IMG/VR virus record: IMGVR_UViG_3300046694_000208
Span: 1-40,244 of that record
Strand: one strand, 5' to 3'
From: a virus
DNA: 40,244 bases
Shown here piece by piece: positions 31,828 through 38,486 of the stretch. The translations under genes were made by a program, and so were the position numbers. The notes under the pieces were generated by a model. It made no database searches, had not been told where the DNA came from, and saw nothing but the letters and a program-made list of their open reading frames with translations. Every line of letters starts with the position of its first letter. Position 1 is the first letter of the stretch.

Positions 31828-32208
31828 ATGCCAAATAAAGAAGGGCGATATAACCGCCAGGAAGTGCTTGATAGTAGGCTGCCATACTTCATACCGCGAT
31901 CGCAACGATGGAACGGAGAACAATATGATTTCGCGGTGCTGCTGAGTAAAACGCGTTGCCGGGAGCTAGGAGTACCCATCATGGAGAACGGTGAGCAGCC
32001 ATCAGCGTTCCTTTACTCTCCAAACGCAGGCAGAGGAACCAATGACTTGGATCATCGCTATCACGCCTTATATGACCGGACAGATGCATATGAGGAGATT
32101 AAAGATAGATTGCATCCAAGAGAGATTATGGGTGATCCGCCAAACGATGAAGATGAAGACTTTTGCGAATATTGCAGGAAGCCGGGGAAATATTGCGACT
32201 GTCCATAA
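31828..32208 (+). CDS. Protein of unknown function with Cys-rich tail
   Basis: A 126-aa protein behind AGGGAGG. Acidic, with 'FIPRSQRWNGEQYDFAVLLS' in the middle, 'RYHALYDRTDAYEEIKDRL' towards the end and a C-terminal FCEYCRKPGKYCDCP that may bind zinc. No family recognised. Confidence 0.6.
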   Translation: MPNKEGRYNRQEVLDSRLPYFIPRSQRWNGEQYDFAVLLSKTRCRELGVPIMENGEQPSAFLYSPNAGRGTNDLDHRYHALYDRTDAYEEIKDRLHPREIMGDPPNDEDEDFCEYCRKPGKYCDCP

Positions 32209-32231
32209 AAATCAATAAGGGAGGAAGCCCA

Positions 32232-32789
32232 ATGACACAAACACCCAAACGTAAGCTCAAAGCCGGAGACCCAGTCATGCTGCCAAGTGGTTTGGTTACG
32301 GAGCTCACAGATATTCAGTACGAGCATAACCGGTATCAACTCCTGGAAGCAGCAAGCGGCTGGCAATACGGGATAGATAATCTGCAGCCTGCTGACTGGC
32401 AGACAGAAGCCCGGAAATGGCGTAGAGAAGCCCTGCGGGAGTACCCGACACCGGAAGCCTATGAAGCAGCATGTGCAGCCAGAGACAAACACAGCGCCCG
32501 TGCAGACGCAGCAGAGGCCCGGATAAAGGAATTAGAAAATAGTGCACGCTTCGAATTAATACGACATATCCGCACTGAAGCAGATAGAAAAGAATATCTT
32601 CTTGCTGAGGAAATCATTCGACTGGAGGCCCGGGAACAACGGCTGAAAGAGGCAATAGATCACGCTCTTAAGTGGACTTGGTACAGCAGTGAAGCGAACA
32701 TGACGGAGATTGATACAGTTCTTAGCGAAGTCTTCTGCACCCTATACCCAGATACCCCAGCACCCAAGGAGGGCAGCGATGAAGTTTAA
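32232..32789 (+). CDS. Coiled-coil accessory protein
   Basis: A 185-aa protein from ATG 32232, behind AGGGAGGAAG. The first 50 residues look like a small KOW/SH3-like part (LKAGDPVMLPSGLVTELTDIQ, with YGIDNLQP), then come long Glu/Arg-rich helices (ARDKHSARADAAEARIKELE). Such fusions are common accessory proteins of Bacilli phages. Role unknown. Confidence 0.6.
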   Translation: MTQTPKRKLKAGDPVMLPSGLVTELTDIQYEHNRYQLLEAASGWQYGIDNLQPADWQTEARKWRREALREYPTPEAYEAACAARDKHSARADAAEARIKELENSARFELIRHIRTEADRKEYLLAEEIIRLEAREQRLKEAIDHALKWTWYSSEANMTEIDTVLSEVFCTLYPDTPAPKEGSDEV

Positions 32790-32955
32790 GAAGGCGGTTG
32801 AGCTATCAGAAAAGTATGCCAATTGTACAGAATGCGGAAACGGAAACGTTGGGAATGGGCAAGGAACGGTGAGAATCGAAGGCAATACGTTCCGGCGCAC
32901 CTGCAGATGTGGCTGGAAAGTTGAAATCACGGTTGAGGAAGGAGATAACCAATGA
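32779..32955 (+). CDS. DUF3797 zinc-ribbon protein
   Basis: A 58-aa protein, ATG behind AAGGAGGGC. 'ELSEKYANCTECGNGNVGNG' with 'FRRTCRCGWKVEI' is the DUF3797 pattern: CxxC, the turn 'GNG.G', then CxC-G. Probably a zinc ribbon; the role is unknown. Confidence 0.72.
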   Translation: MKFKKAVELSEKYANCTECGNGNVGNGQGTVRIEGNTFRRTCRCGWKVEITVEEGDNQ

Positions 32956-33326
32956 CACTCACAAGGGAAGAGATACTGAGCCGGACACCGGGTCCGGAAC
33001 TGGACGCACTCATTGCCGAACACGTGATGGGCTGGACAACAAGCGAATCATGGGACGGGCGTTACTGGGTGGATGCTGATAAGTGCAGCAGATATGAGAA
33101 GAAGGAATTCAAGCCTTCGCAATATATCAACATAGCCTGGGAAGTAGTAACCCATCTGATGAATGATCACAAAGACGTAATCGTGCAGTGCGTTTCGTTC
33201 GAAGTGAATAGATTATTTGATTGCGCGATATATGAACATAAAGAGGAATTGGCAGTGACAACCATGCTTGGAAGCGCACCAGAAGCCATCGGTAAGGCTG
33301 CACTATTGGCTGTACTTAACTTATAA
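32952..33326 (+). CDS. Phage ABA-sandwich domain protein (second copy)
   Basis: A 124-aa protein whose ATG overlaps the previous stop. 'ELDALIAEHVMGWTTSESWDG', 'SQYINIAWEVVTHLM', a central strand pair and the final 'GSAPEAIGKAALLAVLNL' are the ABA-sandwich signature found in many Bacilli phages. It is a paralogue in layout of the protein at 30906. Role unknown. Confidence 0.8.
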   Translation: MTLTREEILSRTPGPELDALIAEHVMGWTTSESWDGRYWVDADKCSRYEKKEFKPSQYINIAWEVVTHLMNDHKDVIVQCVSFEVNRLFDCAIYEHKEELAVTTMLGSAPEAIGKAALLAVLNL

Positions 33327-33358
33327 GGGGGCTGAGACCCCAAAGGGAGAGTATACAC

Positions 33359-33688
33359 ATGGGCAGAGATATTAAGTACAAGGCATGGTTGCCGACAATC
33401 AAAAAGATGACTTATGGACATACGCTGGACGAATGGCTGCTGCACTTCCCGCACGTGGAAGATTTTTCGGAAGACGCAGTTTGGCTGCAATACACCGGAT
33501 TAAAGGACAATAACGGCAGGGAGGTATACGAAGGGGATATCTGCAAAACTACGAAATTCATAGGCGTTGTTGAGTGGAGAAGAACTCAATACGCGCTCAT
33601 GGTAAATGAAAATACTTGGACTGGAATGATGGGAGAAATCGAAGTCATCGGCAACATCTACGAGAATCCAGAACTACTAGAGGTATAA
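33359..33688 (+). CDS. YopX family protein
   Basis: A 109-aa protein behind AAGGGAG. 'RDIKYKAWLPTIKKM' at the start, 'LQYTGLKDNNGREVYEGDIC' in the middle and 'EVIGNIYENPELL' at the end are the three hallmarks of YopX, a small beta-rich fold common in Firmicutes phages. Biochemical role unknown. Confidence 0.92.
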   Translation: MGRDIKYKAWLPTIKKMTYGHTLDEWLLHFPHVEDFSEDAVWLQYTGLKDNNGREVYEGDICKTTKFIGVVEWRRTQYALMVNENTWTGMMGEIEVIGNIYENPELLEV

Positions 33689-33703
33689 GGGGGAGAAGAG
33701 GAT

Positions 33704-33970
33704 ATGAGCGACTTCCATAACAGAAAGCGAGTAAAGACTCGGAAACCTCATAAGTGCGAGGGTTGTTTTGAAAAAGTACCTGTTGGGACTGAAATAACAA
33801 ACTGTTCAGGCGTGTATGAAGGAGAATTCTATAACCACTACATGTGTGATCCATGTCTTGAATGGTTCGACAAAGAAGCAAATGAAGAATTTATTCCAGG
33901 TGAGATTGGACAGTATCGTAAAGAGGAAGAGCGTGAATTATTGGCTGGAGGCCATCTATCGACAGAATAA
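33704..33970 (+). CDS. Zinc-binding small protein
   Basis: An 88-aa protein behind GGGGGAGA. HKCEGCFEKV and YMCDPCLEWF supply two CxxC pairs with 'IPVGTEI'-like 'VPVGTEITNCSGVYEGEFYNH' between, a layout seen in phage proteins with a treble-clef-like zinc site. The tail is acidic. Role unknown. Confidence 0.65.
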   Translation: MSDFHNRKRVKTRKPHKCEGCFEKVPVGTEITNCSGVYEGEFYNHYMCDPCLEWFDKEANEEFIPGEIGQYRKEEERELLAGGHLSTE

Positions 33971-33981
33971 TCCCAGCAGCG

Positions 33982-33999
33982 CGGGGGCCGGAACAGGTC
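33982..33999 (+). repeat. Intergenic GC-rich motif, copy B
   Basis: CGGGGGCCGGAACAGGTC, preceded by AATCCCAG and lying in the gap before the gene at 34030. It differs from copy A (31758) at two bases, both A to G. Confidence 0.55.
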
Positions 34000-34029
34000 T
34001 GGCTCCCCATAAAGAAAGGAACAACCCAC

Positions 34030-34377
34030 ATGTCCAATATCTCTGAATTACTAGGGAAGACGATTGTTGATATAACTCAACATGAAGATTACGAACTCAT
34101 CTTTAAAACGGAATGTGGCAGCTCATACCGGATGTGTCACCATCAGGATTGCTGTGAAGATGTACGAATTGAAGAGATTGTAGGAAATCTGGCTGACCTG
34201 ATTAAAACGCCGATATTAATGGCTGAAGAGGTATCGCAGGAAGACGAAAACGCCAGCGAGAGTGGCACGTGGACGTTCTACAAACTGGCTACAGTCAAAG
34301 GGTATGTGACCATCCGGTGGTTCGGAGAATCAAACGGATATTATTCGGAGGAAGCAAGCTTTGAAAGAATAGGTTGA
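34030..34377 (+). CDS. DUF7448-like protein
   Basis: A 115-aa protein behind AAAGGAAC. 'LLGKTIVDITQHEDYELIF', 'YRMCHHQDCCEDVRIEEIVG', 'LIKTPILMAEEVS' and 'TWTFYKLATVKGYVTIRWFG' plus NGYYSE are the conserved blocks of a phage family now called DUF7448. The QDCCE pair could bind metal. Function unknown. Confidence 0.78.
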   Translation: MSNISELLGKTIVDITQHEDYELIFKTECGSSYRMCHHQDCCEDVRIEEIVGNLADLIKTPILMAEEVSQEDENASESGTWTFYKLATVKGYVTIRWFGESNGYYSEEASFERIG

Positions 34378-34394
34378 GGGGAGGAAGACAGACC

Positions 34395-34757
34395 ATGCGA
34401 CTGATAGACGCAGATAAGCTGCTGGAATGGCTGGAGGATAAGAGTGGAAAGTCATACGCGACAACATTTATTAATTCTACTTACAACGGTGTTATCCAAG
34501 AAGTGGAGTCCGGCACCTTTGACCCGACACCCACACCACCAGTACAGCCAGACATCAAGCCGGGGGATAGAATACGGCATAAGGACCATAAGCATTTCGG
34601 CATCGGTATTGTAGACGACATCGCAAAGAGTGGACTTCGGGCATTCTGTTACTTCCCCGATTACGATCGCCGGCGCAGCCATTGGGAGCCACGATCATAT
34701 TACCGTTTAGACAAACTGGAGGTAATAACCGATGATCAGCCAACAGAAAAAGCATAA
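34395..34757 (+). CDS. Phage accessory protein of unknown function
   Basis: A 120-aa protein from ATG 34395 (the frame also opens at 34374). It starts 'MRLIDADKLLEWLEDK', the N-terminus shared by many small phage proteins, followed by a Pro-rich linker (TPTPPVQPD) and an SH3/KOW-like end 'KPGDRIRHKDHKHFGIGIV'. Role unknown. Confidence 0.6.
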   Translation: MRLIDADKLLEWLEDKSGKSYATTFINSTYNGVIQEVESGTFDPTPTPPVQPDIKPGDRIRHKDHKHFGIGIVDDIAKSGLRAFCYFPDYDRRRSHWEPRSYYRLDKLEVITDDQPTEKA

Positions 34758-34992
34758 GCGCGTATCTCCTATGCCGGTAGTATCATCCTTCCCACCGCCG
34801 AACCGCGAGACAGTCCACAGCGAAGTGACCACATACGTTCTGACTGCGGAGCAACTGGCCGAAGTGATTGCGAAGTACGGCCCACCTACCCGGCCATACG
34901 GCAGCTACAGCAACATAGCAACACCGCCGACACGACAGCAGGGAGGTGCTAAGCGTGGCAAACAAGTACGGGGCAAGAAAGACGCAAGTTAA
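34732..34992 (+). CDS. Small protein of unknown function
   Basis: An 86-aa protein; ATG behind GGAGG inside the end of the previous gene. It contains 'VLTAEQLAEVIAKYGPP', likely helical, with a basic tail (RGKKDAS). Its end overlaps the resolvase-like gene. No family recognised. Confidence 0.5.
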   Translation: MISQQKKHKRVSPMPVVSSFPPPNRETVHSEVTTYVLTAEQLAEVIAKYGPPTRPYGSYSNIATPPTRQQGGAKRGKQVRGKKDAS

Positions 34993-35293
34993 CGGGATAC
35001 TATTTGACAGTAAGCGAGAAGCCAACCGGTACAGAGAGCTATTGCTGATGCAGCGCGCCGGGATCGTCAAGGAAATTGAGTTGCAGCCCCAGTATGTACT
35101 CATTGATAAATTCAAGCATAAACGCACAGGTAAGGTAATCCAGCCCATTAAGTACACAGCGGATTTTCTGGTCACATATCCAGACGGACACCAAGAGATA
35201 GAAGATGCTAAAGGAGCGATCACCCGGGACTACTCGCTACGCAAGAAACTATTTTACAACCGGTATCCAGAACTCGAAATCAAGGAGGTATGA
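34955..35293 (+). CDS. DUF1064 protein, PD-(D/E)XK resolvase-like
   Basis: A 112-aa protein from GTG 34955, behind GGGAGGTG. 'KYGARKTQVNGILFDSKREA', 'LQPQYVLIDKF', 'YTADFLVTYPDG' and 'IEDAKGAITRDYSLRKKLF' match DUF1064, which has a PD-(D/E)XK nuclease layout (Asp in YTADF; Glu, Asp and Lys in EIEDAKG). It likely resolves Holliday-like junctions before packaging. Confidence 0.88.
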   Translation: MANKYGARKTQVNGILFDSKREANRYRELLLMQRAGIVKEIELQPQYVLIDKFKHKRTGKVIQPIKYTADFLVTYPDGHQEIEDAKGAITRDYSLRKKLFYNRYPELEIKEV

Positions 35294-35296
35294 ACG

Positions 35297-35494
35297 ATGA
35301 GAGCAGCATGGATCAACCTTGGCAGCGAGTATACGCTCCTGGACGATTGTGGAGCCCATAGAGGAACGATCATCACCTTGGACAAGCAAACACACCAGCG
35401 GAGCTTACGTGCGCTGTACGACCCTCCTGTAGTGATCTACACCGAATGGTGCGACATACTCGACAAAGGCGTGAACGATCTCAAAACGGCATGA
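35297..35494 (+). CDS. Small protein of unknown function
   Basis: A 65-aa protein behind AAGGAGG. 'MRAAWINLGSEYTLLDDCG' and 'PVVIYTEWCDIL' suggest a small beta-rich fold. Last gene before a promoter-like stretch. No family recognised. Confidence 0.55.
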   Translation: MRAAWINLGSEYTLLDDCGAHRGTIITLDKQTHQRSLRALYDPPVVIYTEWCDILDKGVNDLKTA

Positions 35495-35530
35495 TTAAAT
35501 ACTGAGAAAGCGGAAGAAAATCGGAGATAT

Positions 35531-35562
35531 TTGTACAATAGTCGCGGGAAATAGTGTATAAT
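35531..35562 (+). promoter_or_regulatory. Candidate promoter
   Basis: A consensus -10 TATAAT at 35557-35562 with TG directly before it. The nearest -35-like hexamer, TTGTAC (35531-35536), is 20 bases away, longer than ideal, so an activator may be needed. It would drive the genes at 35604-37189. Confidence 0.4.
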
Positions 35563-35603
35563 ATAGGTAATAATCAATAATATGAGCGAAAAGAGGGGTA
35601 TTC

Positions 35604-36590
35604 GTGGAAATATCAGAATTGCAAGATCAAATTGAGCAGCTACAGTATGAGTTGAACATGGAAAATCAGCGCGGTGGGTTGAAGGATGCAGCCAAGGTAG
35701 AGGGCCTGGAAGCAAAGCTAGTGGAATTGACCGCAGAACTGGACAAACCTGCAGTAGATCCAGTGATTGCAAAGGCTAATGAAGAAGTTGAGCTATTTGG
35801 GACCGCGCTTGAACCGTTTTGCAAAAACGCGATTGCATATCAAGCTATCCGGTCTACAGTAATCAGCAAGACATACGCTCTGATGGATGACTTGAACGAA
35901 GCCCAGGCACAAGCAGAAGAAACAGCTGCCATTACAAACAGCGAACTATCTGAGCTCTCTCAGCAGATCGAGGACCGGGATGCTATTATCTCTGGACTCC
36001 GCAAGGAATTGTTCGAAGCGAAAGAACTGGCTGAAGACAACGCCAGTAAGCGTGACGCTGCACACCGGGAACTGCTGGAAGCCTCGCAGACCATTGATAC
36101 GCTCAAGGATAAGCTTGCAGCCACAGAAGTGACTGTGCCAAAAGCCCGTACGAATGTTGAAGGATCGGATAAAGACGCAGCTGAAGCATATAAGCAGTCT
36201 CTGCCGGCCATCTATGATGTACAACCACTGGACAACCGGCGCAGCAGATACAGCGCTAAATTCGCAGCAACAGATGAGCCGTTCGAGGACTACTATATTT
36301 ACAAAGACGGTAAGTACCGGGAGGTGTCCGCTGAACAAGCGGTGACATTTCGAACCGAGTACATGGACGCGCAACAACCGGAGGCTATTGAAGAGGATCA
36401 TTCATACGATATTCCCGACAGCACAGACGAGGTAGCGCAATACACAGCACCTGCCTTTCGTGCCGAAGAGAGCACAGCCGGTGGACTGGATCAAACAGAC
36501 ACTGGTAGCGAAGTGGCAGGAACGACAGTTGAAGAAAGACTCCAGGCGCTCGAGTTAGCGGTATTTGGTACAGCGAGGGAGGCGGCCTAA
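35604..36590 (+). CDS. Long coiled-coil protein
   Basis: A 328-aa protein with GTG start behind GAGGGG. Residues 1-50 and 85-180 are long acidic coiled coils (LQDQIEQLQYELNME, ELSQQIEDRDAIISGLRKEL); residues about 185-250 look like a folded module (PAIYDVQPLDNRRSRYSAKF, YYIYKDGKYREVSAEQAV); the C-terminus is acidic and Thr-rich. Possibly a structural or nucleoid-interacting protein. No family recognised. Confidence 0.6.
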   Translation: MEISELQDQIEQLQYELNMENQRGGLKDAAKVEGLEAKLVELTAELDKPAVDPVIAKANEEVELFGTALEPFCKNAIAYQAIRSTVISKTYALMDDLNEAQAQAEETAAITNSELSELSQQIEDRDAIISGLRKELFEAKELAEDNASKRDAAHRELLEASQTIDTLKDKLAATEVTVPKARTNVEGSDKDAAEAYKQSLPAIYDVQPLDNRRSRYSAKFAATDEPFEDYYIYKDGKYREVSAEQAVTFRTEYMDAQQPEAIEEDHSYDIPDSTDEVAQYTAPAFRAEESTAGGLDQTDTGSEVAGTTVEERLQALELAVFGTAREAA

Positions 36591-36607
36591 CGGCTGCTTT
36601 TCTCCTT

Positions 36608-36751
36608 ATGCAGGCGGGAGACAGAGTCCAACACAAATCAGGCTTAACCGGCAGGATCGTAAGTATCACCAAGTGGGTATATGTATTGATAGACGGTACG
36701 GGGACAACGATACCTTATTACGAGAGCAGCCTAACAGTGATAGAGGATTAA
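36608..36751 (+). CDS. Small KOW/SH3-like protein
   Basis: A 47-aa ORF: 'AGDRVQHKSGLTGRIVSITKW' and 'YVLIDGTGTTIPYYESSLTVI' alternate like an SH3/KOW barrel. There is no good ribosome site of its own; it starts 18 bases after the previous stop, so it may depend on coupling. Similar 'GD.V.h..G.tG.I' proteins are common in phages. Confidence 0.6.
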   Translation: MQAGDRVQHKSGLTGRIVSITKWVYVLIDGTGTTIPYYESSLTVIED

Positions 36752-36772
36752 TTATCTATAGGGGGGATAACC

Positions 36773-37189
36773 ATGAAGTGGCAAGATTCGTACAATGATA
36801 CAGTATCTGAATTGCGCATCCTGCAGATTCGTGAGATGGAGATCAGGAGACGGGTAGAGATGGCGCACAACGTCATGACCAGCGGCAGTATACCATCCTC
36901 CGGCAGCTATGTGCATATACCATTTGATAAGGGAGTTGACTGGTATAACAAGGCCGTAGCGGAACTGGATGAGATTCAGGCTGAGGTGGACCGTATGAAC
37001 GGCATCAAGGTTGAGATGGAACGATACATGAATCAGTTTGAAGGGATTGAATATGTAGTACAGTGCAAACGTCTGGAAGGAAAGGGTTCTAAACAAATAT
37101 CAGCGGAGACTGGATATTCTGAGAGCTATGTTCGCAAACTAATGATGAAAAGGAACAAAGAGGGAACACAAAGTGCAAAAGCATCGTGA
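36773..37189 (+). CDS. ArpU/RinA-like late transcription regulator
   Basis: A 138-aa protein behind GGGGGGAT. The first 100 residues are coiled coil with a Ser/Gly-rich loop; the C-terminus 'VVQCKRLEGKGSKQISAETGYSESYVRKL' is a sigma-70 region-4-like helix-turn-helix. Proteins of this layout (ArpU, RinA) end the early operon of Gram-positive temperate phages and activate the late operon that starts with terminase, exactly the situation here. Confidence 0.82.
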   Translation: MKWQDSYNDTVSELRILQIREMEIRRRVEMAHNVMTSGSIPSSGSYVHIPFDKGVDWYNKAVAELDEIQAEVDRMNGIKVEMERYMNQFEGIEYVVQCKRLEGKGSKQISAETGYSESYVRKLMMKRNKEGTQSAKAS

Positions 37190-37205
37190 TATAATGGTTT
37201 TATGA

Positions 37206-37251
37206 GGAATTGGCGATCAGTGACCCGGGGACTGCCCCTATCGCCGATTCC
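37206..37251 (+). repeat. Long hairpin upstream of the tRNA
   Basis: GGAATTGGCGAT (37206-37217) pairs over 12 positions (one U-G) with ATCGCCGATTCC (37240-37251). The loop can fold further through CAGT/ACTG. No T tract follows, so it is not a normal terminator. It may be a processed RNA, an operator or part of the packaging site. Confidence 0.65.
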
Positions 37252-37312
37252 CCACTCACTTGGATGATTAACTCCTACCCCTTGGCGCTGGCTAATGCTG
37301 GCGCTACATTTT

Positions 37313-37386
37313 GCTCCCTTAACTCAGTTTGGTAGAGTAATCGCCTTATATGCGATCAGCCGGTGGTTCAAATCCATCAGGGAGTA
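37313..37386 (+). tRNA. tRNA-Ile with anticodon UAU (reads AUA)
   Basis: All arms fold: acceptor GCTCCCT/AGGGAGT (one G-U), D-stem ACTC/GAGT with GG in the loop, anticodon stem ATCGC/GCGAT with loop CTTATAT (U33, anticodon UAU, A37), 5-base variable loop and T-arm GGTGG/CCATC with TTCAAAT. Discriminator A37386; CCA is not encoded. U8, A14 and A21 are in place. Most bacteria read AUA with a lysidine-modified CAU tRNA, so UAU is unusual. Confidence 0.92.
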
Positions 37387-37402
37387 TTTATTCAGGCAAT
37401 AC

Positions 37403-37517
37403 CCATCCATAACGCGCTAATGCGCACACTTCGATGTTGGGGATGGTTTGCATATAGGCCTGCACGTGCGTTATGACGGTTAAGTTATGCTTAGCTCAGT
37501 ACGTGTGTGCCACACAC
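37403..37517 (+). repeat. Cluster of dyads downstream of the tRNA
   Basis: CCATCC (37403) pairs with GGATGG (37441), enclosing GCGC-TAAT-GCGC (37414-37425). CATAACGC (37408) can instead pair with GCGTTATG (37468). GCACGTGC (37462-37469) is a palindrome, and GTGTGTG/CACACAC (37503-37517) has a one-base centre. The alternatives exclude each other, as in switch-like RNAs, or mark a protein-bound site such as pac/cos. Confidence 0.5.
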
Positions 37518-37603
37518 AGCAGCCCCAGCGGACCGGGGATATGAGGCAGGCAAAGGATGGACCGCCCCCACTGGCACGGGTTTACCCAGACAGGTTATCA
37601 GAG

Positions 37604-37639
37604 AGAGTAACGGTATATCGCCGTTGCTCTTTTTGTTTT
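37604..37639 (+). terminator. Rho-independent terminator before the terminase genes
   Basis: AGAGTAACGG pairs with CCGTTGCTCT over TATATCG (one T-G pair), followed by TTTTGTTTT. It ends the transcript carrying the tRNA and the early/middle genes. Confidence 0.82.
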
Positions 37640-37686
37640 ATCCCTGCATCGATTCGACCGAATTACCCAGTGAAACGGGGGCCGCA

Positions 37687-37761
37687 ATGAGGTATTCAGA
37701 GAGGTATTTAACTATCACTTTTATCCTTATGTTACTGATATTAATCGAGGTGGTGAGATAG
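37687..37761 (+). CDS. Tiny membrane peptide
   Basis: A 24-aa ORF behind GGGGG: MRYSERYLT, then a hydrophobic run (ITFILMLLILIEVV). The stop touches the ATG of the next gene. Perhaps a short membrane peptide or a leader that couples translation. Confidence 0.4.
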   Translation: MRYSERYLTITFILMLLILIEVVR

Positions 37762-37923
37762 ATGCTAGGTCCATTGTTCACACAGGAGAGTATAGATCGC
37801 TCACCATGGTGGTTTAGGGCTCTATTCTACACAATGGGATACACCTATCTGGCGGTGGGCGTGATTATCAGCGTTTTTAGCATGCCGATGGCAGCGATCA
37901 GACACATAAAGAAACGTAAATAA
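37762..37923 (+). CDS. Small single-span membrane protein
   Basis: A 53-aa ORF, ATG 37762 directly after the previous stop, behind GAGGTGGTGAG. A charged start (TQESIDRSPWWFRAL), one membrane span (about 22-44, with YLAVGVIISVFSM) and a basic tail (RHIKKRK). Position before terminase suggests a late or holin-like accessory protein; unproven. Confidence 0.5.
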   Translation: MLGPLFTQESIDRSPWWFRALFYTMGYTYLAVGVIISVFSMPMAAIRHIKKRK

Positions 37924-38000
37924 GTTGTTACAGGAATAGTGAGTCTCTGAAATTGCGGGTGTTATATCGTAAATAAGTAATTATAAGGGAGGTGAAGGCA

Positions 38001-38486
38001 ATGGCAGGAGGCAGACCAAGCAAATACTATTCTAACGTAGAGCCCAAACTCCTGCTCATTGAGGCGTGGGCAAGGGATGGATTGACTATAGAGGATATCG
38101 CAAATAACTTGGGCGTTGCAGCAGGAACCATGTACGAATACCAGAAACAATATCCTGAGTTATATGAGGCCTTAAAAAGAAATAGGGAATCGGCAGACAT
38201 CATCGTGGAAAACGCCTTGTATAAACGAGCACTTGGTTATCAGTATGAAGAAGTCACCTATGAAAACGGCATGGAGACAAAACGCGTTGTCAAAGAGGTG
38301 CAGCCCGATACTACGGCGCAAATCTTCTGGCTGAAGAACCGTAAGCCTAAAGAATGGCGGGATAAACAGGACATTGAACACAGCGGTGGAGTTGTCCAGA
38401 CAGTCAACCATAACCTTAAGAAACTGAGCGCGAAGGAGTTGGCGGACCTTGAACACATTATCGCAAAGACTGCCGACCCTGGATGA
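38001..38486 (+). CDS. terS: Terminase small subunit
   Basis: A 161-aa protein from ATG 38001, behind GGGAGGTG. 'GGRPSKYYSNVEPKLLLIEA' then 'DGLTIEDIANNLGVAAGTMYEYQKQ' is the N-terminal helix-turn-helix that binds the packaging site; 'QPDTTAQIFWLKNRKPKEWRD' is a conserved block of this terminase-small family. The C-terminus ('LKKLSAKELADLEHII') should contact the large subunit. It overlaps that gene by 38 bases. Confidence 0.88.
   Translation: MAGGRPSKYYSNVEPKLLLIEAWARDGLTIEDIANNLGVAAGTMYEYQKQYPELYEALKRNRESADIIVENALYKRALGYQYEEVTYENGMETKRVVKEVQPDTTAQIFWLKNRKPKEWRDKQDIEHSGGVVQTVNHNLKKLSAKELADLEHIIAKTADPG

Noticed and set aside
31683-31982. 99-aa minus-strand ORF across an intergenic gap
   Set aside because: It overlaps the start of a plus-strand gene with a good ribosome site and looks like random sequence (Ser/Arg/Pro-rich).
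37487-37690. 67-aa ORF in the non-coding stretch
   Set aside because: It is Arg/Pro-rich, has no ribosome site and runs through the terminator hairpin.
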